From the NCBI RefSeq assembly GCF_030161615.1, contig NZ_BSUN01000001.1:930001-994000 (forward strand): 64,000 bases of DNA, written 5' to 3'. Source of the stretch: Demequina litorisediminis. GTDB lineage: Bacteria; Actinomycetota; Actinomycetes; Actinomycetales; Demequinaceae. Position 1 is the stretch's first letter, and every line of letters begins with the position of its first letter. Under the pieces are notes generated by a model that saw only the letters and a list, made by a program, of their open reading frames with translations, did no database searches and was not told the origin of the DNA. The translations under genes and the position numbers were made by a program. Positions 19,992-30,577 of this stretch are shown piece after piece.

Positions 19992-21103
19992 TTCTCCTCC
20001 GGGTGTGCGCTGAGACGAATGGTGAAGGTCGAGCCGACTCCCGGCTTCGACCACAGTTCGACGGTGCCCGAATGCTGGAGCACCACATGCTTGACGATGG
20101 ACAGACCGAGGCCGGTGCCTCCCGTGGAGCGCGAACGCGCGGCATCCACCCGGTAGAAGCGCTCGAAGATGCGTTCCTGGTCCTCGTTCGCGATGCCGAT
20201 GCCCGCGTCAATGACCTTGAGGGTGGCGACGCCGTCGAGGTCTTCGAGGGACACGGTCACGTGGGCAGAGTCGTCGGAGTAGGCGATCGCGTTGTCCACG
20301 AGGTTGCGCACCGCCATCACGAGGAGGTCGTGGTCACCCATGACCCACGGACGCTCGCGCAGGCTCGGCAACGAGCGTCACCTGCTTGGACTCGGCGTGC
20401 ATCTCCGCGCCCTCGCACACCTCCTCGACCACGGCCCCGAGATCGATGACGTGGTGATCGACCACGGACTCCCCGCCCTGCAGGCGGGAGATCTCGATGA
20501 TCTCCTGGATCAGGCTTGGTGAGGCGGCGCGATTCCTTGCGGATCTTCTTGGCGAACTGACGGACCATGACCGAGTCATCGGGGTTCTCCTCGATGGTCT
20601 CGGCCAGCAGCGACAAGGCACCCACCGGCGTCTTGAGCCTCGTGCGACACGTTCACCGCGAACTCGCGGCGCGTGAGTTCGGCGGCGTGACGTTCGGTGT
20701 CGTCGTTCGCGACGGCGAGGGCCAGGTCATCCGACAGTGGGGTGACGCGCACGTGAACAACAGAGTCCACCCCCAGCACTCCCCTGCTGACCGTGACATC
20801 GTCCTCGCGCTCCGCATCGGCCGCCCACGCCGCCTCGGCGAGGTCCGCGACTCCGGGGTGCAGGGCACCGTCGGGGCGCGTCACGCCCAGGGCGCTGGCA
20901 GGCATGTTGGAGAACGCCGCGCGACGGTCACGGCGCACCAGGATCGCGCCCGAATGCAGGGCCGCGAGGACCTCACGGGTCCGATGCGGCACGAGGGTGT
21001 TGGCCTGAGTCGCCTTGCGGTCCTCGCGCCAGCGGTACAACGCGAAAGCCGCGGCGCCGAGGACTACGCCGGCCGCGAGGGCCAGCCAGTTCTCCAAGGT
21101 CAT
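19988..21103 (-). CDS. senX3: phosphate-regulon sensor histidine kinase
   Basis: 370 residues after AGCT indels at about 20637, 20513 and 20360. One N-terminal helix (NWLALAAGVVLGAAAFALY), a PAS-like region, the H-box FAVNVSHELKTPVGALSLL (His at about 155), N-box NLVDNAIAY, G1 DAGIGIA, F-box ERFYRVDAARS and G2 GGTGLGLSIV. The H-box is only readable after correction. Divergent from phoU across a PHO box. Confidence 0.94.
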
Positions 21104-21130
21104 GTGGTCACAGTAACGAGCAGATGTCGA

Positions 21131-21171
21131 GTTCACCCAACGTTTCCCGAACGTCACCCGATGTTCACCAA
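21131..21171 (+). promoter_or_regulatory. PHO box between senX3 and phoU
   Basis: Repeats of about 11 bp: GTTCACCCAAC, GTTTCCCGAAC, GTCACCCGAT, GTTCACCAAG. The first and last match the actinobacterial GTTCACC unit, the middle two are degenerate. In the 146-bp divergent gap it could control phoU, senX3-regX3, or both. Confidence 0.7.
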
Positions 21172-21249
21172 GTGGTCGCGGCGACCCTTCCTGATCGTCA
21201 CGGCCGGATGCCACACTAGGGGCGGACGCACGAAGCCTGAAGGAGAATC

Positions 21250-21911
21250 ATGCGCACGCTGTTCAACGCAGAGATGTCGGACCTCGCCGGCGATCTCATC
21301 ACCATGAGCCGCCACGTCGAGTCCGCGATCACGCGGGCCTCCGAGGCGCTGCTCACCCAGAATGTCGAGCCTGGCGCAGGCCGTCATCGCCGACGACGGC
21401 GCCCTCGACGAACTCGAGCGGACCGTCGACGAGCGCTGTGTGCTGCTCATCGCTCAGCAGCAGCCCGTGGGGCTCGACCTGCGCACCATCATCTCGTCGC
21501 TGCGGATTTCCGCGTCGCTCGAGCGCATGGGCGACCTGGCGCAGCACATCGCGGAGGCCGCACGCCGTGCGTTCCCGGAGTCCGCGGTGCACACGGGCCA
21601 GGAGGAGATCGTGGCAGGCATGGCGGAAGCCGCCAAGACCGCTGCCCGCGAGCCTCGTCACCCTCCTGGAGGAGCGTGACCTCAACACGGCGGCGGGCAT
21701 CGTCTCCGACGACGACGCGCTCGACTCGCTGCACTCGCAGGCGTACAAGAAGCTGTTGTCGGCCGAGTACGACGGCACGGTGCAGGAGACCCTCGACATC
21801 GCGCTGCTCGCGCGCTTCTTCGAGCGCTTCGGTGACCACGCCGTCGCGGTCTCGCGCCAGATCGTCTATTTGGTCACGGGTGACCACTCCGGCTCGCGCT
21901 CGGTGTTCTAA
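21250..21911 (+). CDS. phoU: phosphate-signalling regulator PhoU
   Basis: 219 residues after AGCT indels at about 21370 and 21653. Two PhoU three-helix repeats; [20 protein letters not shown] and the second [20 protein letters not shown] carry the E/D-xx-R/G-D metal motifs. It links PstSCAB occupancy to SenX3 kinase activity. ATG at 21250 preceded by GAAGGAGAA. Monocistronic with a strong terminator. Confidence 0.95.
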
Positions 21912-21927
21912 CCCGCCAGCCAGTCGC

Positions 21928-21966
21928 CACGAGGGCCCCGCACCGCGATGGTGCGGGGCCCTCGTG
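21928..21966 (+). terminator. phoU terminator
   Basis: CACGAGGGCCCCGCACC pairs perfectly with its complement around GCGAT, 16 nt after the phoU stop. Confidence 0.85.
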
Positions 21967-22020
21967 CGTGTCGGCACGCGCATCGTCCTGATTGCGCAGG
22001 GAAAGCGCCCGGGGACGACA

Positions 22021-22050
22021 ACGGGGCCCCTGCCTGAGCAGGGGCCCCGT
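22021..22050 (-). terminator. gpmA terminator
   Basis: 13-bp stem ACGGGGCCCCTGC with loop CTGA, 60 nt past the gpmA stop on the minus strand and opposed to the phoU terminator. Confidence 0.8.
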
Positions 22051-22109
22051 CCGCGGCCACCAATGAGAGGGTGACCGACCTCTCGACTGCCCGGAGTTCC
22101 GGGCGAGCC

Positions 22110-22856
22110 TTACTTCTTGCCCTGGTTCGCGACCGCCTGGATCGCGGCAGCAGCGGCGTCCGCGTCGAGGTAGGTGCCGCCGGCCTTGATCGGCTTGAGG
22201 GTGTCCTCGTCGAGCCTCGTACACCAGCGGGATGCCGGTGGGGACGTTCACGCCCACGATGTCGTCGTCGGCGATGCCGTCGAGGTGCTTGATGATGGCG
22301 CGCAGCGAGTTACCGTGCGCGGCCACGAGGACCGTCTTGCCGGCCTTGAGGTCGGGGACGATCTCGCCCTCCCAGTACGGCAGTGCGCGCTCGAGGACGT
22401 CCTTGAGGCACTCGGTCTGGGGGACGGGCTCGCCTGCGTAACGCGGGTCGCCGTCCTGGCCGAACTTGTTCTCGGCAGAGATGACGGGCGGCGGCACGTC
22501 GTAGGAGCGACGCCAGGTCATGAACTGCTCCTCGCCGAACTGCTCAAGGGTCTCGGCCTTGTTCTTGCCCTGGAGGTCACCGTAGTGACGCTCGTTGAGG
22601 CGCCAGTCGCGCTTCACGGGGATCCAGTGGCGGTCCGCGGCGTCGAGCGCGAGGTTCGCGGTCATGATCGCGCGACGCAGCAGCGACGTGTGCACCACGT
22701 CCGGAAGGAAGCCCTCGGCCTTGAGCAGGCTCGCCGCCGCGCTTGGCCTCGCCCCAACCCTTCTCGTTGAGCCTCGACGTCCACCCAGCCGGTGAACAGG
22801 TTCTTGGAGTTCCAGTCGCTCTCGCCGTGGCGGAGCAGGATCAGTGTGTACGTCAT
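22110..22856 (-). CDS. gpmA: 2,3-bisphosphoglycerate-dependent phosphoglycerate mutase
   Basis: 247 residues after AGCT indels at about 22773, 22728 and 22217. Catalytic [10 protein letters not shown] (His 11), [20 protein letters not shown] and the second His in [10 protein letters not shown]. Interconverts 3- and 2-phosphoglycerate in glycolysis. As written it splits into three frames; corrected length is typical of the family. Confidence 0.96.
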
Positions 22857-22904
22857 GGTTTCAGCCTAGCGCCGATGCGCCTGGCACGAGCCGGGACCGA
22901 GGGC

Positions 22905-23973
22905 TCAGGCGGGCATGACAAAGGCGGGGCTCGGCAACGGGGCCGATGCGTACGCCAACTCCTGCACGAGTCCCACCTCGGGCTCGGGTGCCAGGGCAAG
23001 AACATCGGCCAGTGCGTAGGTGCGGACCTCGTGCCCCCGCTCGCAGCCCACGTGGAGCCGGTCGCCGATCACCGCGAAATGACGCGGCCAGTATCCGGCG
23101 TCAAAGGAACCCCGGTAGCGAGCCTCGCCCTCGGGCGACAGGTCATGGACCGCGATGACGTCCGCGCCGCGTACGCCCACCAGCAGCACCTCACGGCCCG
23201 CGTGCTCGACGTGGAGGATGCCGGAGGAGTCGCGCGCGTCGGCGCTGCGCGCCGCCACAGTGGTCGCGGGGATCTCCGCGATGAGGTCCGCCTCGCCTGC
23301 GCCGTGGTCCCACCGCAGCGTGAGCACCGAGGTGGACAGGCTCCCCGAGGACGTAGATCAGTTCGCCGCGTACGGCGAGGTGGCGGGGTCCGGTGCCAGG
23401 GGGCAGTGTCGCGCCGATGCCGTGGTCGTCGAGCAGTCCGTCGGGCCGGATGGCGTAGCGGCGCAGTTCATCGGTCCCGAGGTCGCACACCAGGAGGTGA
23501 TGGCGGCCGGGCGCATAGGCGACGAAATGGGCATGCGAGGCGTCCTGGCGGGCCTCGTACGGCCCCGTCCCCGCGTGCGCGAAGGACTGGGCGGGCGAGT
23601 TGTCGAGGAACAGCCCGTCTTCGCCCAGCCGGATCACCACGAGTTCCGAGGAGACGTAGTGCGCCACGTACAGCGTGAGGGCACCTCCTGCGAGGAGCGC
23701 ATGGCAGGCCGATGCTCCGCCCGTGGGGATGGTGGCCGCGATCCGCGGTGCCTCCGGATCGCTCACGTCGATGGCGTGGATGGCCGATTCATCGGCCTCG
23801 GAGACCGCATAGACGAGCGGAAGACTCGGGTGCGCCACGAGCCACGAGGGAGCGTCGAGCGCCAGGACCAGGCGTGCATCGTCCGGGCTCTGCTTCCAGA
23901 GTCCCTCACCGGTGCCGGTGGGCGTCCCGAGCCCCGCCTCGGGGTAGGTGCCCCACCACAGTTGTTCCGACAT
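22905..23973 (-). CDS. lactonase-family beta-propeller protein (6-phosphogluconolactonase/YkgB-like)
   Basis: 355 residues after one AGCT indel (about 23341). Repeated blade-like segments (LVAHPSLPLVYAVSEAD, PRHLAVRGELIYVLGE, YWPRHFAVIGDRLHVG) are characteristic of the seven-bladed Lactonase family. Start ATG 23973 has GGAGGT 7 nt upstream. Substrate uncertain: 6-phosphogluconolactonase is the common assignment, with other lactones or a non-enzymatic role possible. Confidence 0.8.
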
Positions 23974-23991
23974 GACGACCTCCATCTGTGA

Positions 23992-24031
23992 AGCGTTCGG
24001 CCCCGCTCCCAGTGGGGCGGGGCCGAACGCT
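23992..24031 (-). terminator. lsr2 terminator
   Basis: AGCGTTCGGCCCCGC pairs with its complement across about 11 nt, 9 nt past the lsr2 stop; it also overlaps the leader of the lactonase gene. Confidence 0.78.
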
Positions 24032-24040
24032 GAGAAACGA

Positions 24041-24361
24041 CTAGCGGGACGCGGCGTAGGCGTCGCGAACCTCGGTCGAAATACGACCGCGCTCCGAAAC
24101 CTCGAAGCCGTTGTCCTTGGCCCACGCTCGAATCTTTGCGGTGTCACCGCGACGCGGAGTGGCGGCACGGGCAGCGCTGCGACGCGAGGTCACCTTGCGC
24201 GACACCGCAACCCACGGCTGAAATGCGGCGCGCAATTCATCGGCGTGCTCGGCCGAAAGATCAATCTCATAAGAGACGCCATCGAGGGCGAATCCGATGG
24301 TCTCGGTGGCGTCGCCACCATCAATATCGTCGACGAGAACGACCTTGACTCGCTGTGCCAT
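24041..24361 (-). CDS. lsr2: Lsr2-family nucleoid-associated protein
   Basis: 106 residues, intact. The N-terminal oligomerisation domain (RVKVVLVDDIDGGDATETI onward) and C-terminal AT-hook-like DNA-binding domain (IRAWAKDNGFEVSERGRIS; RGR inserts in the minor groove of AT-rich DNA). A xenogeneic silencer and chromosome organiser of Actinobacteria. Its own upstream region is unusually AT-rich and has a 14-bp palindrome, which suggests autoregulation (inference). Confidence 0.95.
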   Translation of the reverse strand: MAQRVKVVLVDDIDGGDATETIGFALDGVSYEIDLSAEHADELRAAFQPWVAVSRKVTSRRSAARAATPRRGDTAKIRAWAKDNGFEVSERGRISTEVRDAYAASR

Positions 24362-24431
24362 GCGAAATCCTATTCTGTGGAAGGTATTCCTAGCGTCACA
24401 TAACGGATATCAGTGCGTCAACTCGTCAAAT

Positions 24432-24445
24432 AGGAATGCATTCCT
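24432..24445. promoter_or_regulatory. 14-bp palindrome upstream of lsr2
   Basis: AGGAATGCATTCCT is a perfect palindrome about 70 bp before the lsr2 start, with further GGAAT/ATTCC copies on both sides (near 24386 and 24452). The surrounding 100 bp is the most AT-rich stretch in the window. Candidate operator or promoter-proximal binding site. Confidence 0.5.
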
Positions 24446-24469
24446 GAGCAAAGGAATAGTCGCGCGCGA

Positions 24470-24637
24470 TTACTGCGCGTTCTCCGCCGCCCGCGCGGCG
24501 GCATCGGCCTCTTCCTGGCGCGCCAAGGCCTGCCGTTCGTTGCGATCGGCCCGCACCACCGCACGCATGGCGAACCAAAACACCAGGCCCACGCCAATCG
24601 ACGGAATGATGCCGACGGCCACGGCGGTCCAGTTCAT
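24470..24637 (-). CDS. small single-pass membrane protein
   Basis: 55 residues. MNWTAVAVGIIPSIGVGLVF forms a membrane helix, followed by a charged helix rich in Arg, Glu and Ala (VRADRNERQALARQEEADA). ATG at 24637 sits 2 nt after the lysS stop (24640), so it is translated with lysS. Such small proteins are often found after lysS in Micrococcales; function unknown. Confidence 0.72.
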   Translation of the reverse strand: MNWTAVAVGIIPSIGVGLVFWFAMRAVVRADRNERQALARQEEADAAARAAENAQ

Positions 24638-24639
24638 GC

Positions 24640-26154
24640 TCACGCCTCCGAGGGCTTCACCAGCGGGAAGGTGATGGTCTCGCGAATGCCGAGGCCCGTC
24701 AGTGCCATCAGCAGGCGGTCCATGCCCATCCCCATGCCACCGGCGGGCGGCATCGCGTACTCCATCGCGGTGAGGAAGTCCTCGTCGAGCGGCATCGCCT
24801 CGTCGTCACCCTGGGCGGCCATCCGCGCCTGCTGCTCGAAACGCTCGCGCTGGATCACGGGGTCGACGAGCCCGAGTACGCGGTGGCGAGCCTCGAATCC
24901 TCGCACGTACAAGTCCCACTTCTCGACGATGCCGGGAATGGACCGGTGATCGCGGGTGAGCGGGCTGGTCTCCACCGGGAAGTCGCGCACAAACGTGGGC
25001 GCCGAGAGCGTGGACCCCACGTGGTGCTCCCACAGGCTCCTCGACCAGCCTTGCCGTGGTTGACGCGCTTGGGGTCCACGGACACCTCGACTGCATCGCA
25101 CAGTGCCTGCAGCCGCTCGACCGTGGTCTCGGGAGTGATCTCCTCACCGAGCGCCTCCGACAGCGACCCATACATGGTCATTTCTGCCCACTGGCCGCCG
25201 AGGTCATACTCTTCGCCGTCCGCAAGGGTCACGGCGGTGGTGCCAAAGACGTCAGTCGCGGCGCCCTGAATGAGTTCGCGCGTCAGCGTCGCCATGGTGT
25301 TGTAGTCGCCATAGGCCTCATAGGCCTCCAGCATCGAAAACTCCGGCGAGTGCGACGAATCCGCGCCCTCATTGCGGAAGTTGCGGTTGATCTCGAAGAC
25401 CTTCTCGACACCACCAACGACCGCCCGCTTGAGGAACAGTTCCGGGGCAATACGCATGTAAAGATCGATGTCATACGCATTCATGTGCGTAATGAACGGG
25501 CGCGCTGCGGCACCGCCGGGCTGCGTCTGCAGCATCGGCGTCTCGATCTCCAGGAATCCGCGCGAGTGCAGCGACTCACGAAGCGACCGCATCACGCCCG
25601 CACGGTGACGCACGGTGTCGCGGGCCAGCGGACGCGCGATGAGGTCCACGTAGCGCTGGCGCACGCGGGATTCCTCGGACAGTTCCTTGTGCAGCACCGG
25701 CAGCGGACGCAGCGCCTTGGCAGCCATCGCCCAGTCCGACGCGAACACCGAGACCTCGCCGCGACGCGACTTGATGGCGCGTCCCTTCGCGAAGAGGTGG
25801 TCACCAAGGTCGACGTCCGCCTTGAACGCGGCAAGCGACTCCTCGCCCACCTCGGCGAGCGACAGCATCACCTGGAGGCGCTCACCGGCGCCATCCTGGA
25901 CGGTCGCGAAGCAGAGCCTTGCCGGTGTTGCGCACGAACACCACGCGGCCGGCGACCGCGACCACGTCGTCGGTCTCCTGGCCGTCCTCAAGGTCCGCGT
26001 AGGCGGCCTTCACGTCGGCGATCTCGTGTGTCCTGTCCACCGACACCGGGTATGCCTGGCCACCCTCGGCGATCAGGCGGTCGCGCTTGGCGCGGCGCAC
26101 CTTCATCTGCTCGGGAAGGTCGTCGGCTACGGGGGCGTCAGTCACGTCAGTCAC
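24640..26154 (-). CDS. lysS: lysyl-tRNA synthetase, class II
   Basis: 503 residues after four AGCT insertions (about 25915, 25047, 25027, 24893) and one AGCT-associated loss (about 24880). The last two cancel, so an in-frame patch reads [13 protein letters not shown] where the family has FELATAYSELVDP. OB-fold anticodon domain at the N-terminus; motif 2 [14 protein letters not shown]; motif 3 [17 protein letters not shown] start at 26154 with GAGGG upstream; GTG at 26145 also possible. Charges tRNA-Lys. Confidence 0.95.
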
Positions 26155-26228
26155 GCCCTCTAGGTTACCGGCGCGCGAGCGGGACCTGCGTGCGCACCCC
26201 TCCGCACCCCGCTCACCCCCTCCCGCCT

Positions 26229-26325
26229 CACTTTGAACCGAAACGGAGCCCGACACGCCGGGTGGGCCACCGCATCGGCCATCCGAACCCCGCGTGTCGC
26301 GGCGGAACTGGTTCAAATTGTGGGG
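26229..26325. repeat. intergenic palindromic repeat, family A copy 1
   Basis: TTTGAACC-N11-CGACACGCCG on the left and CGTGTCG-N10-GGTTCAAA on the right; the N stretches are not complementary. A GCATCGGCC octamer lies in the centre. Between the lysS start and the nadC stop. Confidence 0.85.
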
Positions 26326-26391
26326 AGGCGAGGGGAAAGGCGGGGAAGCGTGGGGCGGGCCGATGCCGTGGTCCCGCTGCGGACGCGGGGC

Positions 26392-27335
26392 TCAGTCGAG
26401 GTCGAGCGCCAGGTCGATGATGGGGCTCGAGTGCGTGAGCGCCCCGACCGACATGAAGTCCACGCCCGTCTCGCCGACGGCACGCGCGGATGCCAGCGTG
26501 AGCCCGCCGGTCGCCTCGAGACGGATGGGGCCCGCCTCGCCCTCGAGCCCGCGGATGACCTCGACGAGCCCACGGAGCCTGGTCGACCGCGAGGTTGTCG
26601 AGCATGAGGAAGCGTGCGCCTGCCGCGACGGCCTCGCGCGCCTGGTCCTCGGACTCGACCTCCACCTGGACCGGGACATCGGGGAATCGACGGCCGATGG
26701 CCTCGACGGCGCCCGTGATGGAACCCGCAGCGACGATGTGGTTGTCCTTCACCATCGCGCAGTCGAACAGGCCGAATCGCTTGTTGACACCGCCGCCCAT
26801 GCGCACGGCGTACTTCTGCAGGCTCGCGCAGGCCCGGCGTGGTCTTGCGGGTGTCGAGTACCCGAGCGCCGGTGCCCGCGAGCGCGTCCACCCACAGGCG
26901 GGTGTGAGTGGCGACGCCCGTGGCGCGCGACAGGAAGTTCAGCATGGTGCGCTCGGCGATGAGGACCGCGTGGCCGGGCCCCTCGATCGAGGCGACGGCG
27001 GTGCCCGCCGCGAGGTGGTCACCATCTGCGGCGTGGAGCTCCACCTTGGGGTGGGGAAGGCTCAGCCGCTCGGCCACCTGGCTCAACGTCTCCTTGATGA
27101 CGGGAGCACCCGCCAAAACGCCCTCGGTTCGCATCACGATGCGGCCCGCCACGGTGTCCCCCGCAGCGATGGTGGCCTGCGTGGTGACGTCGCGTCCCGG
27201 CTCGTCGCCGAGGTCCTCGTCAAGCGCCTGGGCCACGGCACCTGCCAGCCATGAAGCACTCAAGGGGCGCGTCTGGTCCTTGTCCTCCGGGTGCACGGGG
27301 CCGCCGGGGTGCGTCGTGTCATCAGCGTGAATCAC
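26392..27335 (-). CDS. nadC: nicotinate-nucleotide pyrophosphorylase (quinolinate phosphoribosyltransferase)
   Basis: 313 residues after AGCT indels at about 26820 and 26577. DTRKTTPGLRELQKYAVRMG, GGGVNKRFGLFD and FLMLDNLAVDQLRG are conserved substrate and PRPP-binding segments. Converts quinolinate to nicotinate mononucleotide. GTG start at 27335, 53 nt after nadB; no clear ribosome-binding site, so the exact start is uncertain. Confidence 0.94.
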
Positions 27336-27388
27336 GGCGTCTAGCGTAACCGCGACAGGAACTAGCACCGACCCCTTTTGGTCCTACG

Positions 27389-29082
27389 TCAGATCTGCAG
27401 CGGCGCGCGCAGCACCTGCAGGTCGCCGTCGGGATCGAGGTGGGTGGCCAGGCGCACCTTCCAGCGGGCATCGTCCGTGTCGGGGAAGTCCGTCCGGAGG
27501 TGACCGCCGCGCGTCTCCTCGCGCGCGTGGGCTGCGGCGACGAGTGCCGAGGCGCATGCGAGGACGTTGGAGGTCTCCCATTCGGCGATCTGCGGTTGCC
27601 CGGTGAGGGCTCCCTCGTGATGGAACCGGCCCCGGATGGCGGCGAGCCGCTCCCCTGCCCTCGCGAGCCCCGCGCCGTCCCGCACTGGACCAGCGCCCCG
27701 GTGAGCCAGCGACTGAATCTGCGGGCGCATCGTGGCCGGTACCAGGGCCGATGGACCCGGACGGTCCACGGGCTCACGCTGGGTGACGGTGCCATCGGAC
27801 ACGGTGGAGGCCGCATCTGCCGCCGCCCTCGCACCGAAGACGAGCCCCTCCAGAAGGCTGTTGGACGCGAGCCGGTTGGCGCCGTGCACACCCGTGCAGG
27901 CCGCCTCGCCGATCGCGTAGAGACCCTGCTGGGTGGTGCGGCCGCGAAGGTCGGTCAGGATGCCACCGGAGTGATAGTGCTGGGCGGGCGCCACGGGAAT
28001 GAGATCGTGCGCCATGTCGATGCCGCGCTCCGCGAGGCGCTCCCAGATGGTCGGGAAGCGATCCTTGAGATACCGGGTGCCGAGGTGCCGGCAATCGAGG
28101 AAGACGTTCTCCGACCCTTCCTCCTCCATCATCGCGACGATTCCCTTGGACACCACGTCACGCGGCGCGAGCTCGGCCATCTCGTGACGCGCGACCATGA
28201 AGCGCTCGCCGGCGCCGTTCAGCAAGTAGGCGCCCTCGCCGCGCACCGCCTCGGAAATCAACGGCTGCTGGCCGCGAGCGCCGGCACCCTGCCACAGGAC
28301 CGTGGGGTGGAATTGGACGAACTCGATATCGGCCACCGCGGCGCCGGCGCGCAGCGCGCTTGCCAGGCCGTCGCCCGTGGAGCCTCGCGGGGTTGGTGGA
28401 GGAGCGGAACACCTGGCCGATGCCGCCGGTGGCCATGATCACCGACTTGGCCAAGGCGGCGCCGACGCCGTCGCGGGAACCTTCGCCGATGATGTGCAGC
28501 GTGACGCCGCACACGGGGCCGGGACGGCCGTCGGCATCGGGCGCGGCGGTCAGGAGGTCCACCACCATCGCGTGCTCGATGACCTCGATGCCGGGATCGT
28601 TTCGCACGGCCTCGAGCCTGCGCGACCAGCGCGCGTGAGATCTCGGCGCCGGTCGCGTCGCCGCCCGCGTGCGCGATGCGGTCGCGGTGGTGGCCGCCCT
28701 CGCGCGACAAGGTGATGCCGCCATCGGGCCCCGTGTCGAAGTGCGCGCCGCGGGTGACGAGGTCCCGGACCCGGTCCGGCCCCTCCGTCACGAGGGCCCT
28801 CACCGCCTCGGGCGAACACAGGCCCGCGCCCGCGACGAGCGTGTCCTCGAGGTGCTCCTCCGGCGTGTCCTCCGGGTCGAGCGCCGCGGCGATGCCGCCC
28901 TGTGCCCACACCGTGGAGCCGGAGCTCAGGACGCCCTTGGTGACGACGAGCACGCGGTCCACTTTGGTGCGCAGTTCGAGGGCGGCCGTGAGTCCAGCGA
29001 TCCCCGAGCCGACCACGAGCACGTCGGCGGAGATGGTCCAACCCGGTGTAGGCGCGGCAAGGTGACGCACAAAGGAGGTCAT
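27389..29082 (-). CDS. nadB: L-aspartate oxidase
   Basis: 563 residues after AGCT indels at about 28617 (CAGCTC) and 28383 (restoring STNPASSTGDGLA). FAD-binding GSGIAGLTAALEL, then STVWAQGGIAAAL, FVQFHPT, and HGANRLASNSLLEG. First committed step of de novo NAD synthesis (aspartate to iminoaspartate). nadC follows; nadA is not in the window. An AGCT at 28163 inside the gene is intact. Confidence 0.94.
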
Positions 29083-29110
29083 GGCCCCAACCTAGCGGCG
29101 TGCTCCCCGA

Positions 29111-29206
29111 CAGTTTGAACCGCTGCAGGAGTCGACACGCCGAGCCAGCCGGCGCATCGGCCCTCCGTACCGGCGCGTCGCAGCGCGGAACGGTTCAAAG
29201 TGAGGG
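29111..29206. repeat. intergenic palindromic repeat, family A copy 2
   Basis: CAGTTTGAACC-N11-CGACACGCCG and GCGCGTCG-N11-GGTTCAAAGTG; centre carries GCATCGGCC. Between the nadB start and the panD stop, touching the panD 3' end. Confidence 0.85.
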
Positions 29207-29208
29207 AG

Positions 29209-29670
29209 TTAGTGCTTGAACGCGTCCCAGCCCTGCTCGCGGAAGCCGTGAATCGGCACGCCGGAGCGCTCGAGCCCCGAGCCTTCCGGCACGGTGCCGG
29301 GGTCATCGCACTCGGAGACGATGCGGTTCTCGCCATCCACGAACACCACGTGAGGCTCAAACGTGCGCGCGTCGGCATCGGCGAGCATCCCGTAGGCGAT
29401 GACGATGATGACGTCACCCGGCTTGACGAGGTGCGCGGCGGCGCCGTTGATGCAGATCTCGCCGCCGTCCGCCTCGCCGGGGATCGCATACGTCGTGAGG
29501 CGTGCGCCGTTCGTGACGTCCACCACGTCCACCTGCTGGCCAGGCAGCAGGTCCGCGTGCTCCATCAGGGTCGCGTCGATGGTGATCGAGCCCACGTAGT
29601 GCAGGTCGGCCTGGGTCACAGTGGCCCGATGAATCTTGGAGATCATCATGGGGCGCTGCAGCGATGTCAT
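29209..29670 (-). CDS. panD: aspartate 1-decarboxylase proenzyme
   Basis: 153 residues, intact. Self-cleaves at Gly-Ser in [11 protein letters not shown] to create the pyruvoyl group; makes beta-alanine for pantothenate. Start at 29670 (MTSLQRPMM) is chosen because GGAAGGAG lies 8 nt upstream; homologues often start at MMISKIH seven residues later. The C-terminus is about 15 residues longer than the usual enzyme. Follows panC. Confidence 0.93.
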   Translation of the reverse strand: MTSLQRPMMISKIHRATVTQADLHYVGSITIDATLMEHADLLPGQQVDVVDVTNGARLTTYAIPGEADGGEICINGAAAHLVKPGDVIIVIAYGMLADADARTFEPHVVFVDGENRIVSECDDPGTVPEGSGLERSGVPIHGFREQGWDAFKH

Positions 29671-29695
29671 CGCTGGTCTCCTTCCGCGCAGCCGG

Positions 29696-30537
29696 TCAGC
29701 GGCCGACGCGCGTGGTGATGTTGTCGATCAGTCGGGTGTCGCCAACGCGCGCAGCAACGGCGATCACCACGTCTCCACGGTAGTCGCCCGCGAGCCTCGC
29801 TCGCGTCCGCAGGGTTCATGGCGACGAAGTAATCAAGGTTGACGCCCGGCTCTGCGGCCAGGACGGCGCGGCCCGCGGCGAGGACGTCGCTCAGGCTTGC
29901 GCCCTGCTCGGCAGCAGCGGCGGCGGCGAACACCGCACTGCTCAGGGCGAGCGCGCTCGTACGCTCCGCGGCGGACAGGAAGACGTTGCGGCTGGAACGA
30001 GCAAGGCCATCTTCGTCGCGTTGCGTCGCGACCGTGGCGATCTCGACAGGGATGTTCAGGTCGCGCACGAGGGCGCGCACCGCGATGACCTGCTGAGCAT
30101 CCTTGGCGCCGAACACCGCCACGTGCGGCGAGGTCAGGTGGAGCAGGCTTGGCGACGACGGTGACGACCCCATCGAAGTGACCGGGACGTGCCGCTCCCT
30201 CGAGCACACGGCCGATAACACCGGCGCTGACGGACACCGCCGGCGCTCCGGAGGGATACATCTCCGCCTCCGACGGCGCGAAGACGGCATCGACCCCCAG
30301 CGGCTCGAGCAGAGCCAGATCGGCCTCGAGCGTGCGGGGATAGCGTTCATAGTCAGTCAACTCATCGAACTGCAAGGGGTTGACGAAGACCGTCACGATG
30401 ACCTGGTCTCCCAGGTCCTTCGCGCGCCGGATGAGCGACAGGTGCCCCTCATGCAGCGCCCCCATGGTCATCACGACCACACGGCGCTCCCCTCGGGGAA
30501 GAGCGGCGAGGTCGGCTGCGGTCCTGGTGAGGATCAT
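29696..30537 (-). CDS. panC: pantoate--beta-alanine ligase (pantothenate synthetase)
   Basis: 279 residues after AGCT indels at about 30150 and 29791. [15 protein letters not shown] holds the HIGH-like ATP motif; [16 protein letters not shown] and SSRNVFLS are conserved. Joins pantoate (panB product, not here) with beta-alanine from PanD, so panC-panD is a functional pair. 40 nt after the DUF2520 gene. Confidence 0.94.
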
Positions 30538-30577
30538 GAGTCCATTGTCGCGCGACCGCCGGCCCCGCTCACACCAC

